The notes: generated from the letters alone by a model not told the origin. Shown: positions 18,377-26,341, counted from the first letter of the stretch. The stretch: 64,000 nt of DNA from Haliea alexandrii (GCF_003719295.1 NZ_RFLW01000001.1:1008954-1072953), one strand, 5' to 3'. Program-made: numbers and translations.

Positions 18377-19689
18377 CAGGGGGCGGGCGGTCGCCGTTTG
18401 CGCGGCCGGCGTCGGCGTCCGCGCCCGGCGGCTTCTTCGCCGCCTTCGCTGGCGGTGTCGAGCATTGGCAGGTTCTGGTTCTCCGGAAGCTCTTGGAATT
18501 CGGTCCAGAAAGCGCCGACATTGCCGGTGTCCTCACCTGCCTCTTCGCGCAGCAGGAGGAAATCGTAGGCCGCGCGGAAGCGTCGGTTCTGCAGCAGCTC
18601 GCGTGCCTTGCGGCTGTTGCCGCGCTGCAGCCGCAGCTGGAACTCCCATATCTCACGCATGGGCTGGCTGAAACGGCGCGGGATGGCGATGCTGGACACG
18701 GCACTGGCGATCACCTGCTGCGCGGCGCTGTGCATGGCGGGGACGGGCGGGTCGCCGCGCTCCTGCAGCTGCTCAGCGAGCTGCCTGGTCACAGGCCACA
18801 GCAGAGCGGCGAGCAGGAACGCGGGAGTGACTGGTTTGTCCGCCTTGATGCGCGTGTCAGTGCTGCGCATGGCGGCCCTCACCAGCGCCATCGCGGCGGG
18901 GTCGCGGTGCAGTTCCTCTGTGCCGTCAGGGAACAGGTAGCCGAGCAGCTCGTGTGCCAGCAGTGCGTCGAAGGTGCGCTCCGCATAGCCTGAAAGGAAC
19001 AGCTTGAGGAACTCGTCAAACAGACGAGCCGAGGGGATTTCACGCAGCAATGGTGCACAGCGCGGAATAGCGGCTGCGGTGTCGCTGTCAATGCCGAACT
19101 CGAGCTTGGCGGCAAACCTTGCCACCCGCAGCATGCGCACCGGGTCTTCGCGGAAGCGCTGCTCGGGGTCGCCAATGATGCAGACGCTGCGCCGCTGGAG
19201 ATCCTGCATGCCGTGTACGTGGTCGTAGACTTCGAAACGGGCGGAGTCGTAGTACAGGGCGTTTACCGTCAGGTCGCGACGTACCGCGTCTTCTTCCAGC
19301 GTACCGAACACGTTGTCGCGCAGCAACAGGCCCTGTTCAGAGCGGTGTGAAGGCCCCTTGACCTTGCCCGGACGGGGTGCAGGTTCGCCGTCGTGATGGC
19401 CGCGGAATGTGGTGACTTCAATGATTTCCCGGCCCATGCGCACGTGCACGATGCGAAAGCGGCGGCCGATAATGCGTGAGCCGCGGAACAGGGCGTGGAC
19501 TTCCTCGGGCGTGGCGTCGGTCGCCACATCGAAGTCCTTGGGGTGGCCACCGAGCAGCAGGTCGCGCACGGCGCCGCCGACGAGATAGGCCTCATGATCT
19601 GCATTGCGCAACCTCGCCATGACCTTCAGGGCGCCGTCGCTGATGTTCTTGCGGGATATGCAGTGTTGGTCCCTGGGAATGACCTTCAA
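18376..19689 (-). CDS. pcnB: Poly(A) polymerase I
   Basis: PcnB adds 3' poly(A) tails that promote mRNA and sRNA decay. The 437-residue protein carries the nucleotidyltransferase signature LVGGAVRDLLLG with DFDVATDATPEEV (catalytic DxD, near residues 55-65), the GRRFRIVHV strand and REDPVRMLRVARFAAKL of the neck. The C-terminus is a basic tail rich in Arg (RGRRRRPRKRRPP), as expected for RNA binding. The only plausible start is TTG at 19689, since the family N-terminus (IPRDQHCISRKNISDGALKVM) follows immediately; E. coli pcnB also uses a weak non-ATG start to limit expression. The gene lies right after the CrcZ-like RNA. Confidence 0.95.
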   Translation of the reverse strand: MKVIPRDQHCISRKNISDGALKVMARLRNADHEAYLVGGAVRDLLLGGHPKDFDVATDATPEEVHALFRGSRIIGRRFRIVHVRMGREIIEVTTFRGHHDGEPAPRPGKVKGPSHRSEQGLLLRDNVFGTLEEDAVRRDLTVNALYYDSARFEVYDHVHGMQDLQRRSVCIIGDPEQRFREDPVRMLRVARFAAKLEFGIDSDTAAAIPRCAPLLREIPSARLFDEFLKLFLSGYAERTFDALLAHELLGYLFPDGTEELHRDPAAMALVRAAMRSTDTRIKADKPVTPAFLLAALLWPVTRQLAEQLQERGDPPVPAMHSAAQQVIASAVSSIAIPRRFSQPMREIWEFQLRLQRGNSRKARELLQNRRFRAAYDFLLLREEAGEDTGNVGAFWTEFQELPENQNLPMLDTASEGGEEAAGRGRRRRPRKRRPPAP

Positions 19690-19783
19690 GCGCGCGTTGC
19701 CTTTTGCGATGGGTAACCAGCCGCGAGTTTAGCACAGGCTAAAAGCCGTGGTCTGCAGGAGGTTGCTGGAGTATGCAAGTGAC

Positions 19784-19836
19784 GGGGAAGACAGTCGTCT
19801 TCCCCATCCAGGTCACAAGCGAATCGTTATTGTTAT
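19784..19836 (-). repeat. Second copy of duplicated hairpin/A-rich module inside CrcZ-like RNA
   Basis: This copy consists of GGGGAAGAC-AGTC-GTCTTCCCC (19784-19805), ATCCAGGTC, and the A-rich motif GTTATTGTTAT (plus strand, 19826-19836). Seventeen bases, TCTTCCCCATCCAGGTC at 19798-19814, are identical to the other copy, at a period of about 95 bp. GTGAC (19779-19783) and GTCAC (19812-19816) can extend the stem. Confidence 0.85.
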
Positions 19837-19882
19837 GCGGGCGCCGTTGTTCTTATTGCGGCATCTGAGCCTGGAAATCGAA

Positions 19883-19932
19883 GGGGAAGAATTCTTCCCC
19901 ATCCAGGTCCACAGTTTCTCTGTTATTGTTAT
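19883..19932 (-). repeat. First copy of duplicated hairpin/A-rich module inside CrcZ-like RNA
   Basis: This copy has a perfect 18-bp palindrome GGGGAAGAATTCTTCCCC (19883-19900), then ATCCAGGTC and the A-rich motif GTTATTGTTAT (19922-19932, plus strand). CTGGA at 19871-19875 can pair with TCCAG at 19902-19906 to lengthen the hairpin. Sequence and order are the same as in the copy at 19784-19836. Confidence 0.85.
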
Positions 19933-19976
19933 TGGGGCACGCGTGTTATTGTTATTGTTGTTGCCGCGTTAAGTAA

Positions 19977-19992
19977 TGCAGGCGGTGTGCCA
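19977..19992 (-). promoter_or_regulatory. Sigma-54 (-24/-12) promoter of the CrcZ-like RNA
   Basis: Read on the minus strand, the element is TGGCAC-ACCGC-CTGCA, matching the sigma-54 consensus TGGCAC-N5-TTGCW at all but one key base and with exact GG-to-GC spacing of 10 bp. The -24 GG is at 19991-19990 and the -12 GC at 19979-19978, so transcription would start near 19966. CbrB, a sigma-54 activator, is encoded immediately upstream. Confidence 0.82.
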
Positions 19993-20090
19993 GAAAATAA
20001 TAATTCTATAAAAAACAGAGTGTTACAATATTTCGTCTGAGTTCCCCGGTGCGCAAAATTTTAAGTTTGTTACGCATCTACTCCCCCGAA

Positions 20091-20116
20091 CGTTACAGCA
20101 GAGCCTGCCGGTAACG
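20091..20116. promoter_or_regulatory. Candidate CbrB binding site upstream of the CrcZ-like RNA
   Basis: CGTTAC (20091-20096), a 14-bp spacer and GTAACG (20111-20116) form a perfect inverted repeat with the architecture TGTTAC-N14-GTAACA reported for Pseudomonas CbrB. It abuts the cbrB stop codon and is about 100 bp upstream of the -24 element, a usual distance for a sigma-54 activator site. Two more TGTTAC half-sites lie at 20021-20026 and 20068-20073. Confidence 0.6.
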
Positions 20117-20117
20117 C

Positions 20118-21545
20118 TCAGGAAGCCGTTTTTCTGCGCCGGGCGCTGGTTCCGCTACTTTTCTTGCGTGGAATTTCGAAGCGCTGACGCCGCTCCCACA
20201 GGCACTTGCGGCTGATGCCCAGTTTTTGCGCGAGTTCGGTCTCGCTCATGGAGTCCTGGTGCTCGAGCACAAAGCGCTGGAAGTAGTCCTCCAGTGACAG
20301 ATCCTCGGCGGGATCCGAGGTGATGTGACGTGGCGCCTGATAGGCGGTCTGCAGGGCCGGACCGGCGTGGCCGCGAATCCGGTTTACATTGACCAGTTCC
20401 AGGTCGATGCCCAGGGCCTCGTTGTCGATTTCCGTGTCTTCGGAAAGCACCACCGCGCGCTCGATGGCGTGCTCGAGTTCGCGCACGTTGCCAGGCCACT
20501 GGTAGGTGGTAATAGCCTGAATAGCGCGCGGTGACAGTGTCATGCTGCCTTTGCCCAGGCGTTCGGACTGCACTTCCAGCATGCGTTCCGCGAGCTGCAG
20601 AATGTCCTTGCCTCGTTCGCGCAATGCGGGTAACTGCAGCCTCAGCACATTGATGCGGTAGTAGAGGTCCTGGCGGAACAGACCTTCTGCGGACAGCGCG
20701 TGCAGGTTGCGGTGGGTGGCACAGATCAAGCGCACGTTGACTTTGCGCGAGTGTACCGAGCCTATCCGGCGAATTTCCCCTTCCTGAATGAAGCGCAGCA
20801 ATCGGGCTTGCGCTTCCATCGGCAGTTCCCCGATTTCGTCCAGAAACAGGGTGCCGCCATCTGCGGCCTCAATCAGGCCCATGCGGCTGGCGTTGGCGCC
20901 GGTAAAGGCGCCTTTCTCGTACCCGAACAGCTCGGACTCGATAAGGGTATCGGGGATGGCTGCACAGTTGACGCAGATGAGGGTCTTGTCCGCGCGTTGG
21001 CTGTGCTGGTGCACACTGCGCGCCACCAGTTCCTTGCCGGTACCGGTTTCGCCCTGCACCAGTACCGTGGAGTCAGTGGGGGCAACTTTGCGGATATGCT
21101 CGGACAGCGTGACCATCGCCGGGCAGTTGCCGATGATGCCGGTCACCGGCGAGCCAGTGGCCGGGGCCTGTGGAGCGGCATCGCCGCGGCGCGCCGGGTG
21201 GTCGGCGATGATACGTTCGACAGCGGCGACCATGTCACTGTGGTCAAAGGGCTTGGCGATATAGTCCACCGCACCCATGCGCATGGAATCCACCGCCGAG
21301 CGCAGGCTGGCATAGCTGGTCATGATGAGCACCGGCACGTCGCCCGCTTTCTTGATCAGGTCGGTCCCGGGAGCGCCGGGCAGGCGCAGGTCCGAGATGA
21401 TCAGGTCGAAATCGGTGAGCGTGTGCTTGGACTCTGCCTCCTGCACGGAGGCGGCTTCGGCAATACCATAACCGTTGCGTTCCAACAGGCGCCGCAGCGC
21501 GGTGCGGATAACCGATTCGTCTTCTACCACCAGTATCTGTTGCAT
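20118..21545 (-). CDS. cbrB: Sigma-54-dependent response regulator CbrB
   Basis: CbrB is the response regulator of the CbrAB system, which controls carbon/nitrogen balance and activates crcZ. The 475-residue protein has a receiver domain (1 to about 115) with phosphoacceptor Asp52 in IISDLRLPG, an AAA+ domain with Walker A GETGTGKE, the sigma-54 contact loop GAFTGA near 212-217 and Walker B GGTLFLDEIGELP, and a Fis-type helix-turn-helix at the C-terminus (SETELAQKLGISRKCLWERRQRF) before a basic tail. It lies 96 bp downstream of cbrA and directly upstream of the sigma-54 promoter and palindrome described here. Synteny with Pseudomonas supports cbrB over other NtrC-type names. Confidence 0.88.
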   Translation of the reverse strand: MQQILVVEDESVIRTALRRLLERNGYGIAEAASVQEAESKHTLTDFDLIISDLRLPGAPGTDLIKKAGDVPVLIMTSYASLRSAVDSMRMGAVDYIAKPFDHSDMVAAVERIIADHPARRGDAAPQAPATGSPVTGIIGNCPAMVTLSEHIRKVAPTDSTVLVQGETGTGKELVARSVHQHSQRADKTLICVNCAAIPDTLIESELFGYEKGAFTGANASRMGLIEAADGGTLFLDEIGELPMEAQARLLRFIQEGEIRRIGSVHSRKVNVRLICATHRNLHALSAEGLFRQDLYYRINVLRLQLPALRERGKDILQLAERMLEVQSERLGKGSMTLSPRAIQAITTYQWPGNVRELEHAIERAVVLSEDTEIDNEALGIDLELVNVNRIRGHAGPALQTAYQAPRHITSDPAEDLSLEDYFQRFVLEHQDSMSETELAQKLGISRKCLWERRQRFEIPRKKSSGTSARRRKTAS

Positions 21546-21641
21546 GCGTTGTTACCTCCTGAACGCAAGCTACACAACATACCCTTGCCGCTCCGGTTTT
21601 TCCAGTCGGTTCAGGTGCTTGAGTTGTCACTTGCGGTTACA

Positions 21642-24611
21642 TCAGAGCCCCGTGAGGTAGTGCCCGCGGGGCAATTGCAGGGTGAATCGTGTTCCCGGTT
21701 GCTCGGCCGGGCCCACCGGGCTCTGGATGTGCACGGAGCCCTGCATGTCATCCATGATGCTGTAAACCAGGGCCAGACCCAGGCCCGTGCCTTCACCGGG
21801 CTCCTTGGTGGTGAAAAAGGGCTCGAAAACCTGGGTTTGCAGTGCCGGCGGGATGCCGCTGCCCTGGTCTTCAACCTCAATGGATACGCGCTGGTGGTCC
21901 ACTGAGGCGCTCACCGTAACCTGTGCGTTCGCGTTGCTCGCGTCACGCGCATTACCCAACAGGTTGACGAAGACCTGCAACAGCCGCTGGGCGTCGGCGT
22001 GCACCAGCAGCTCGCGGTCGCAGTGGTTCTCGAAGTGCAGCGGCCGCGCCTGGTGGTCCAGTTGCAGCAGGTGAATGGCTTCATCGACGCAATCGGCCAG
22101 GTTGCACGGCTCCAGGTGCACGTCACCGGCGCCTGAGCCCACGTGCGAGAAATTCACCAGGGAGTCGACGATGCGGCTGATCCGGTCGGTCTGCCTGAGG
22201 ATATCCTGCGCTGCGCTGCGCACCTCTGCGGGGTCATCTTCGTAGGCGAGATTCTGCGCCAGGCAGGCGATGCCCGTTACGGGGTTGCCGATTTCATGCG
22301 CCACGCCGGCAGCGAGACGGCCGATTGAAGCGAGACGCTCACTGTGCAGCAGCTCCTGCTCCAGGCGCTCGTAGTCGGAAATATCCTCAATCAACACCAG
22401 TTGGTCACCGCCGGGAGTGCCCCCGGCGCTGGCTTTGTGCAGGCTTATCCAGCGGGTGGTGTCGTCGTCCAGCACCACCTCCCGTTTCAGCACGGTGTCC
22501 TCACCCTCGCCGAGAAACTGTGTGATTACCACGCCCCAGGGTGCCGGCAGGGAGTCCAGCAGCGAGCCGAGTACGGCGCTTGAAGGAATGCCGGTGATGC
22601 TCTGCATACTGCGGTTCCAAAGCAGCAGTTCCCGGTCCGGTGCCAGAGAGCAGACACCGATGGGCAGGTTGTCCAGGGTTTGCCGGTAGTGCAGGCGCAG
22701 GTTGTCCAGCTCAGCAGCCAGCCCTGTGAATTGTCCGCCCGCGCGGTCCAGCCGGCGCTCGATCAGGAACAGGTCTTCACTGCTGCCGCCGGGGTTGTTG
22801 TCGAACGGAATACAGCGGCTGATAATCGAGTGGGCAACCGCCGGTCCCAGCAGGCCGGACAGGTTGGCCTCGAGGCGGCTGCGCAGCCGACGCAGGGCGT
22901 AGGGCCTGGATTCGTTGTGATCGAATTGCAGCTCGCGCAGCGCGCGGGAGACCTCGAGTTGCGCGGTGGCCTCGCCCAGCGCAAGCGCGAGCTGCTCGGT
23001 GAACGCCTGTGCGCTGCGCAGGGTGAGGGTGCGCCTTGGCGATCGACTCAGCACATCCATGGAGCAGATCTCCGCTGCCACGCGCTCTTCTTCCGAGGGC
23101 TCACTCAGCAGTGATACAACAATGAACAGCGCAAGGTTCACCGTCAGTGCGGCGAGGCTGGCCGCTGCCCAGGCGGTGTCGTTGCCCGCGAACCAGCGTC
23201 CGGCCAGATCGGCCATCCAGGTGGGCTGGTCAATGCCGAGCACGGGTAGCAGCAGCAGGATGCACCACAGTAGCAGGCCGCCTGCGAGGCCGCTGACCAG
23301 GCCCTTGCGGTTGGCCCGCGCCCAATACGGTGTGGCCACAATACCCGGCAGGAATTGCAGCGTACCGGAAAATGCCACCAGCCCCAGTTGCGCCAGGCTG
23401 TGCTTGCCATTGACGGTCACGAAGAATCCGTAGCCGGCGAGAATCAGCAGGGCAATCAGCGAGCGCCGCAACCACTTGAGCTGGTCGTACAGTGATTGGT
23501 CAGTGCGCAGCTGCAGCAGTTGGCGCGGCAGAATGAGATGGTTTAAACACATGTTCGCCAGTGCCAGCGTGGCCACGATAATCGCGGTGCTCGCGGCAGA
23601 CAGCCCCGCGACAAAGGCGAGCGCGGCGAAACCGGGGGATTGCAGGCCGATGCCGATGGCGAGCCCGGTGTACGCCGCGGGCAGGTCGTGTGACAGCCGC
23701 ATGCCGGCCCAGGCCAGCGGCAGCACTGGCAGGGCCAATAACAGTAAATACAGTGGCAGGCCCCAGCTGGCGGCGCGCAGGTCCTGCGATTCCTTGTTCT
23801 CGGCAAACGCCATGTGGAACAGATGTGGCATGCATACGGCTCCGGCGAAGAATACCAGCAGCAAGACCCGCGCGGCATCACCCCCAACGGGCTGTTCAAT
23901 CACGGCCTGGGCCGCCGGGGTTGCCGCAAGCCAGGCATCAAGGCCGGCAAAGCCTCCAAAAACCTCGCTGACCGCAATAGCCATCATGAGTAGCAGGGCT
24001 GCCAGTTTGACCAGCGATTCAAAGGCCACCGCAGTGACCAGACCGATATTGCGGCGCTGTGAATTCAGGTTCCGGGTGCCGAACAGGATGGCGAAGATAA
24101 TGATGATTACGCAAAACAACAGCGCCAGTATGTCCTGGCGTTGCGCTGCGGGCATCACCCTGTCATGGGCCCCCGCGAGTATGTGGATGCTGTCTGCAAC
24201 CGCCTGGATCTGGAGTGCCAGCAGGGGCATGAGGGTCAGGCACATGGCCAGGGTGACGGCGCCGCCGACGCGGTGACTGCGAAAACGAAAGGTCAACACA
24301 TCGGCGAGTGAAGCCAGCTGGTACACCCGACACAGGCGCAGCAGCGGCAGCAGGAGCAGGGTGGCCATGAGGAACATGAGAACCACGCCGGTATAGTAGA
24401 GCAGGAAGCCGTAGCCAAAACGATAGGCGAGTTCGAAAATGGCGTTGCTGGCAATGGCACAGGCGATGACCGCCAGCGACAGGACATAGGTCGCCGGGTG
24501 GTGGGTAATGGCACGTGGCAGGGTGCCGCGGTCGGCCAGGTGCGCCACCAGGAACAGCACCATGAGGTAGCCGACAATCGCCAGCAGGATCTCCGGCAGA
24601 CTAAAGCTCAT
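21642..24611 (-). CDS. cbrA: Sensor histidine kinase CbrA with SSSF transporter-like domain
   Basis: CbrA is an inner-membrane kinase that phosphorylates CbrB. The 989-residue protein opens with a sodium:solute symporter-like domain of about 13 hydrophobic segments (1 to about 500), then a linker, a PAS domain (about 635-745, FSLAPDRELLLWNRSMQSIT-like region), a dimerisation/phosphoacceptor helix with His at about 772 (GVAHEIGNPVTG) and a HATPase domain (NLLGNARDASNA, DQGSGIPP, FFTTKEPGEGTGLGLALV). Size and domain order equal Pseudomonas CbrA (about 983). I start at the ATG ending at 24611; it overlaps the small cbrX-like gene by 11 bp. Signals are unknown; histidine transport has been linked to the SSSF part in Pseudomonas. 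Confidence 0.9.
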   Translation of the reverse strand: MSFSLPEILLAIVGYLMVLFLVAHLADRGTLPRAITHHPATYVLSLAVIACAIASNAIFELAYRFGYGFLLYYTGVVLMFLMATLLLLPLLRLCRVYQLASLADVLTFRFRSHRVGGAVTLAMCLTLMPLLALQIQAVADSIHILAGAHDRVMPAAQRQDILALLFCVIIIIFAILFGTRNLNSQRRNIGLVTAVAFESLVKLAALLLMMAIAVSEVFGGFAGLDAWLAATPAAQAVIEQPVGGDAARVLLLVFFAGAVCMPHLFHMAFAENKESQDLRAASWGLPLYLLLLALPVLPLAWAGMRLSHDLPAAYTGLAIGIGLQSPGFAALAFVAGLSAASTAIIVATLALANMCLNHLILPRQLLQLRTDQSLYDQLKWLRRSLIALLILAGYGFFVTVNGKHSLAQLGLVAFSGTLQFLPGIVATPYWARANRKGLVSGLAGGLLLWCILLLLPVLGIDQPTWMADLAGRWFAGNDTAWAAASLAALTVNLALFIVVSLLSEPSEEERVAAEICSMDVLSRSPRRTLTLRSAQAFTEQLALALGEATAQLEVSRALRELQFDHNESRPYALRRLRSRLEANLSGLLGPAVAHSIISRCIPFDNNPGGSSEDLFLIERRLDRAGGQFTGLAAELDNLRLHYRQTLDNLPIGVCSLAPDRELLLWNRSMQSITGIPSSAVLGSLLDSLPAPWGVVITQFLGEGEDTVLKREVVLDDDTTRWISLHKASAGGTPGGDQLVLIEDISDYERLEQELLHSERLASIGRLAAGVAHEIGNPVTGIACLAQNLAYEDDPAEVRSAAQDILRQTDRISRIVDSLVNFSHVGSGAGDVHLEPCNLADCVDEAIHLLQLDHQARPLHFENHCDRELLVHADAQRLLQVFVNLLGNARDASNANAQVTVSASVDHQRVSIEVEDQGSGIPPALQTQVFEPFFTTKEPGEGTGLGLALVYSIMDDMQGSVHIQSPVGPAEQPGTRFTLQLPRGHYLTGL

Positions 24612-24777
24612 CGGTGTGACGACGGAACTGGTTGGACCACGCAGCAAAAATCGCTGCGATCCAGAGGACAAAGGGGCGATACCAGCCGCCGTCTGCTGCC
24701 CACAGCCATTCGTCTATGGCGGGCAGGAAAATGAAGGCCAACGCCATGAGCAGGAGCAGCGCGCGGTTGATGTACAT
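24601..24777 (-). CDS. cbrX: Small membrane protein overlapping cbrA (CbrX-like)
   Basis: A 58-residue protein with two hydrophobic segments (ALLLLMALAFIFLPAIDEW and YRPFVLWIAAIFAAW) and a polar C-terminus (SNQFRRHTDEL). It ends 11 bp inside the cbrA start, so cbrA translation is probably coupled to it. In Pseudomonas a small membrane protein gene, cbrX, occupies the same position; similarity in size and topology supports the name, but I cannot align them here. Start is the ATG ending at 24777 (MYINRALL). Confidence 0.7.
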   Translation of the reverse strand: MYINRALLLLMALAFIFLPAIDEWLWAADGGWYRPFVLWIAAIFAAWSNQFRRHTDEL

Positions 24778-24868
24778 GTTTTTGGGCCTGTCTTCGCCGT
24801 GGTCATGGATACTACGCAAGCCCCGGCGCACGGTAAAGCGCGCGACATTGCGCTGGCGCCACTGGCAG

Positions 24869-25789
24869 TCAGAAGGAGGCCGGCCCCGCCACGGCGGGCT
24901 GTGCGGGTACTGCGGCGGGTGCCCAGTGTTCCAGGGCGAAGGCCAGTATGGCGTTTGCGGTATTCGCGGTTACAGGCGGTGGCGTTTGCCCGAGAGCGGC
25001 GAGTGCAGCGCGCAGGTTGCGCTCGGGCGTGTTCGGGTCGATTGCTGGCGCCAGGTTCTGTTTACTCAACTTCTGGCCACCGGCATCCGTCAGTACGGGC
25101 AGGTGTGCGTAGCGCGGGGTGGGGTGACCGAGCAGCTGTTGCAGCAGGTGTTGCCGGGGTGTGGAGTCCAGCAGGTCCGCACCGCGCACCACGTCGGTGA
25201 TTGCCTGCGCTGCATCATCCACCACCACGGCGAGCTGATAGGCGTAGAGCCCGTCCTTGCGCCGGACCACGAAGTTGCCCAGCGTTGCGCCCAGCGGCCA
25301 GTGCTGTGGCCCCTGCCAGGTATCGTGCCAGCGGGTGGTGAAGGACGGTGGCACCGAGACTCGCAGCGCACGGGGCCGAGGGGGTGTCGTGTCACGCCAA
25401 TCCCCCTCACGGCAGCCCTGCTGATGGCAGCCCCGCACACATTCACCCAGCGGGCCCTGTTGCTGGCGGCTGCAGGCACAGGCGAACAGGTGGCCCCGGG
25501 CGTCGAGCTCGGAGAGCGCGCCATCGTAGGCCGCGCCGCGCAGGCTTTGCCACAGCACCGCTTCATCCCAGCGCAGCCCGTGTTGCTGCAGGCAGTGCAG
25601 AATGGCGTCAGCGGCGCCGGCCTGTTCTCGCGGTGGGTCAATGTCTTCCATGCGCAGTAGCCAGCTGCCCCCGGCATGGCGCGCTTCCAGCCAGCTGGTC
25701 AGGGCGGCGAGCAGTGATCCAAGGTGCAGTGGGCCGGTTGGCGAGGGGGCAAAGCGGCCGCGGTAGGCGCTGTGGCCAGCGGTGGTCAT
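24869..25789 (-). CDS. gluQ: Glutamyl-Q tRNA(Asp) synthetase
   Basis: GluQ (YadB) attaches glutamate to the queuosine base of tRNA-Asp rather than to a tRNA 3' end. The 306-residue protein is a truncated GluRS catalytic core without the anticodon-binding domain. It has RFAPSPTGPLHLGS with the HIGH-type motif near residues 20-24, a zinc-binding Cys-rich insertion (FACACSRQQ ... CVRGCHQQGC), DVVRGADLLDST and the KMSKS-like QKLSKQN. It sits between dksA and cbrX, as in Pseudomonas and E. coli (dksA-gluQ). Confidence 0.95.
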   Translation of the reverse strand: MTTAGHSAYRGRFAPSPTGPLHLGSLLAALTSWLEARHAGGSWLLRMEDIDPPREQAGAADAILHCLQQHGLRWDEAVLWQSLRGAAYDGALSELDARGHLFACACSRQQQGPLGECVRGCHQQGCREGDWRDTTPPRPRALRVSVPPSFTTRWHDTWQGPQHWPLGATLGNFVVRRKDGLYAYQLAVVVDDAAQAITDVVRGADLLDSTPRQHLLQQLLGHPTPRYAHLPVLTDAGGQKLSKQNLAPAIDPNTPERNLRAALAALGQTPPPVTANTANAILAFALEHWAPAAVPAQPAVAGPASF

Positions 25790-25867
25790 GCTATCCGGTG
25801 TGGCTCAGTACAGACGATCGCGACTGACCTGCGTGCAGCAGGCCAGCGGCAATGGTCGCACCCGGTG

Positions 25868-26341
25868 TTAGCCCTTTTCCTGTTTTTCCTTGATTTCATC
25901 AAGGGTCTTGCAGTCGATGCACAGGGTAGCGGTGGGGCGGGCTTCAAGTCGCTTGATGCCAATGTCCACGCCGCAGGCATCACAGAAACCGTAGTCGTCC
26001 TGGTTGATGCGCTCAATCGTGCTGTCTATCTTCTTGATCAGTTTGCGCTCGCGGTCCCGTGTGCGCAGTTCCAGGCTGAATTCTTCTTCCTGTGTGGCGC
26101 GGTCGGCGGGGTCGGGGAAATTGGCCGCCTCGTCTTTCATGTGGGTAACGGTGCGATCCACTTCCTGCATCAATTCTGATTTCCAGTTGAGCAGAATGGC
26201 GCGAAAGTGCTCCCGCTGGTTTTCGCTCATGTACTCTTCGCCGCGCTTCGGCTTGTAGGGCTCGAAGTTCTTGAACTCAGTGCTCGCTGAGGTACTCGCG
26301 CTGGCTGCTTTTGCCGGCGCTTTCTTTGCTGCTTTGGGCAT
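25868..26341 (-). CDS. dksA: RNA polymerase-binding transcription factor DksA
   Basis: DksA enters the RNA polymerase secondary channel and acts with ppGpp to redirect transcription, including of rRNA genes. The 157-residue protein has an Ala/Lys-rich head, a coiled-coil with the tip residues DPADRATQEEE (the functional DxxDR-type tip), and the C-terminal four-cysteine zinc finger (CDACG and CIDC), so it is the zinc-containing form. The ATG ending at 26341 (MPKAAKKA) is chosen over a longer frame with no homology. It precedes gluQ by 78 bp on the same strand. Confidence 0.97.
   Translation of the reverse strand: MPKAAKKAPAKAASASTSASTEFKNFEPYKPKRGEEYMSENQREHFRAILLNWKSELMQEVDRTVTHMKDEAANFPDPADRATQEEEFSLELRTRDRERKLIKKIDSTIERINQDDYGFCDACGVDIGIKRLEARPTATLCIDCKTLDEIKEKQEKG

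Larger units (their letters stand above)
19728..19966 (-). ncRNA. crcZ: Putative CrcZ-type small RNA (Hfq/Crc decoy)
   Basis: The 428-bp gap between cbrB and pcnB holds no convincing gene but encodes, on the minus strand, an RNA with the hallmarks of CrcZ, which titrates Hfq/Crc to relieve carbon catabolite repression. A sigma-54 promoter predicts a 5' end near 19966. Four A-rich clusters of the AANAANAA type follow (plus-strand positions 19945-19962, 19922-19933, 19846-19858, 19826-19836), read in the RNA as runs such as AACAACAATAACAATAAC. Two copies of a GGGGAAGA...TCTTCCCC hairpin alternate with them. Gene order cbrA-cbrB-RNA-pcnB is exactly that of Pseudomonas. The 3' end is uncertain: a TTTAGC/GCTAAA stem at 19728-19743 lacks a U-tract, so read-through into pcnB is possible. 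Length (about 240 nt) is shorter than Pseudomonas CrcZ (about 400). Confidence 0.8.

Noticed and set aside
17853..18704. Long upstream extension of the nucleoside kinase frame through folK into pcnB
   Set aside because: The part before 17852 overlaps two well-supported genes in another frame and shows only Arg/Pro/Ala-rich shadow sequence; the family N-terminus starts just after GTG 17852.
19748..19972. 74-codon plus-strand frame across the cbrB-pcnB gap
   Set aside because: Its composition follows the hairpin repeats and A-rich motifs, it has no ribosome binding site, and the opposite strand is explained by the CrcZ-like RNA.
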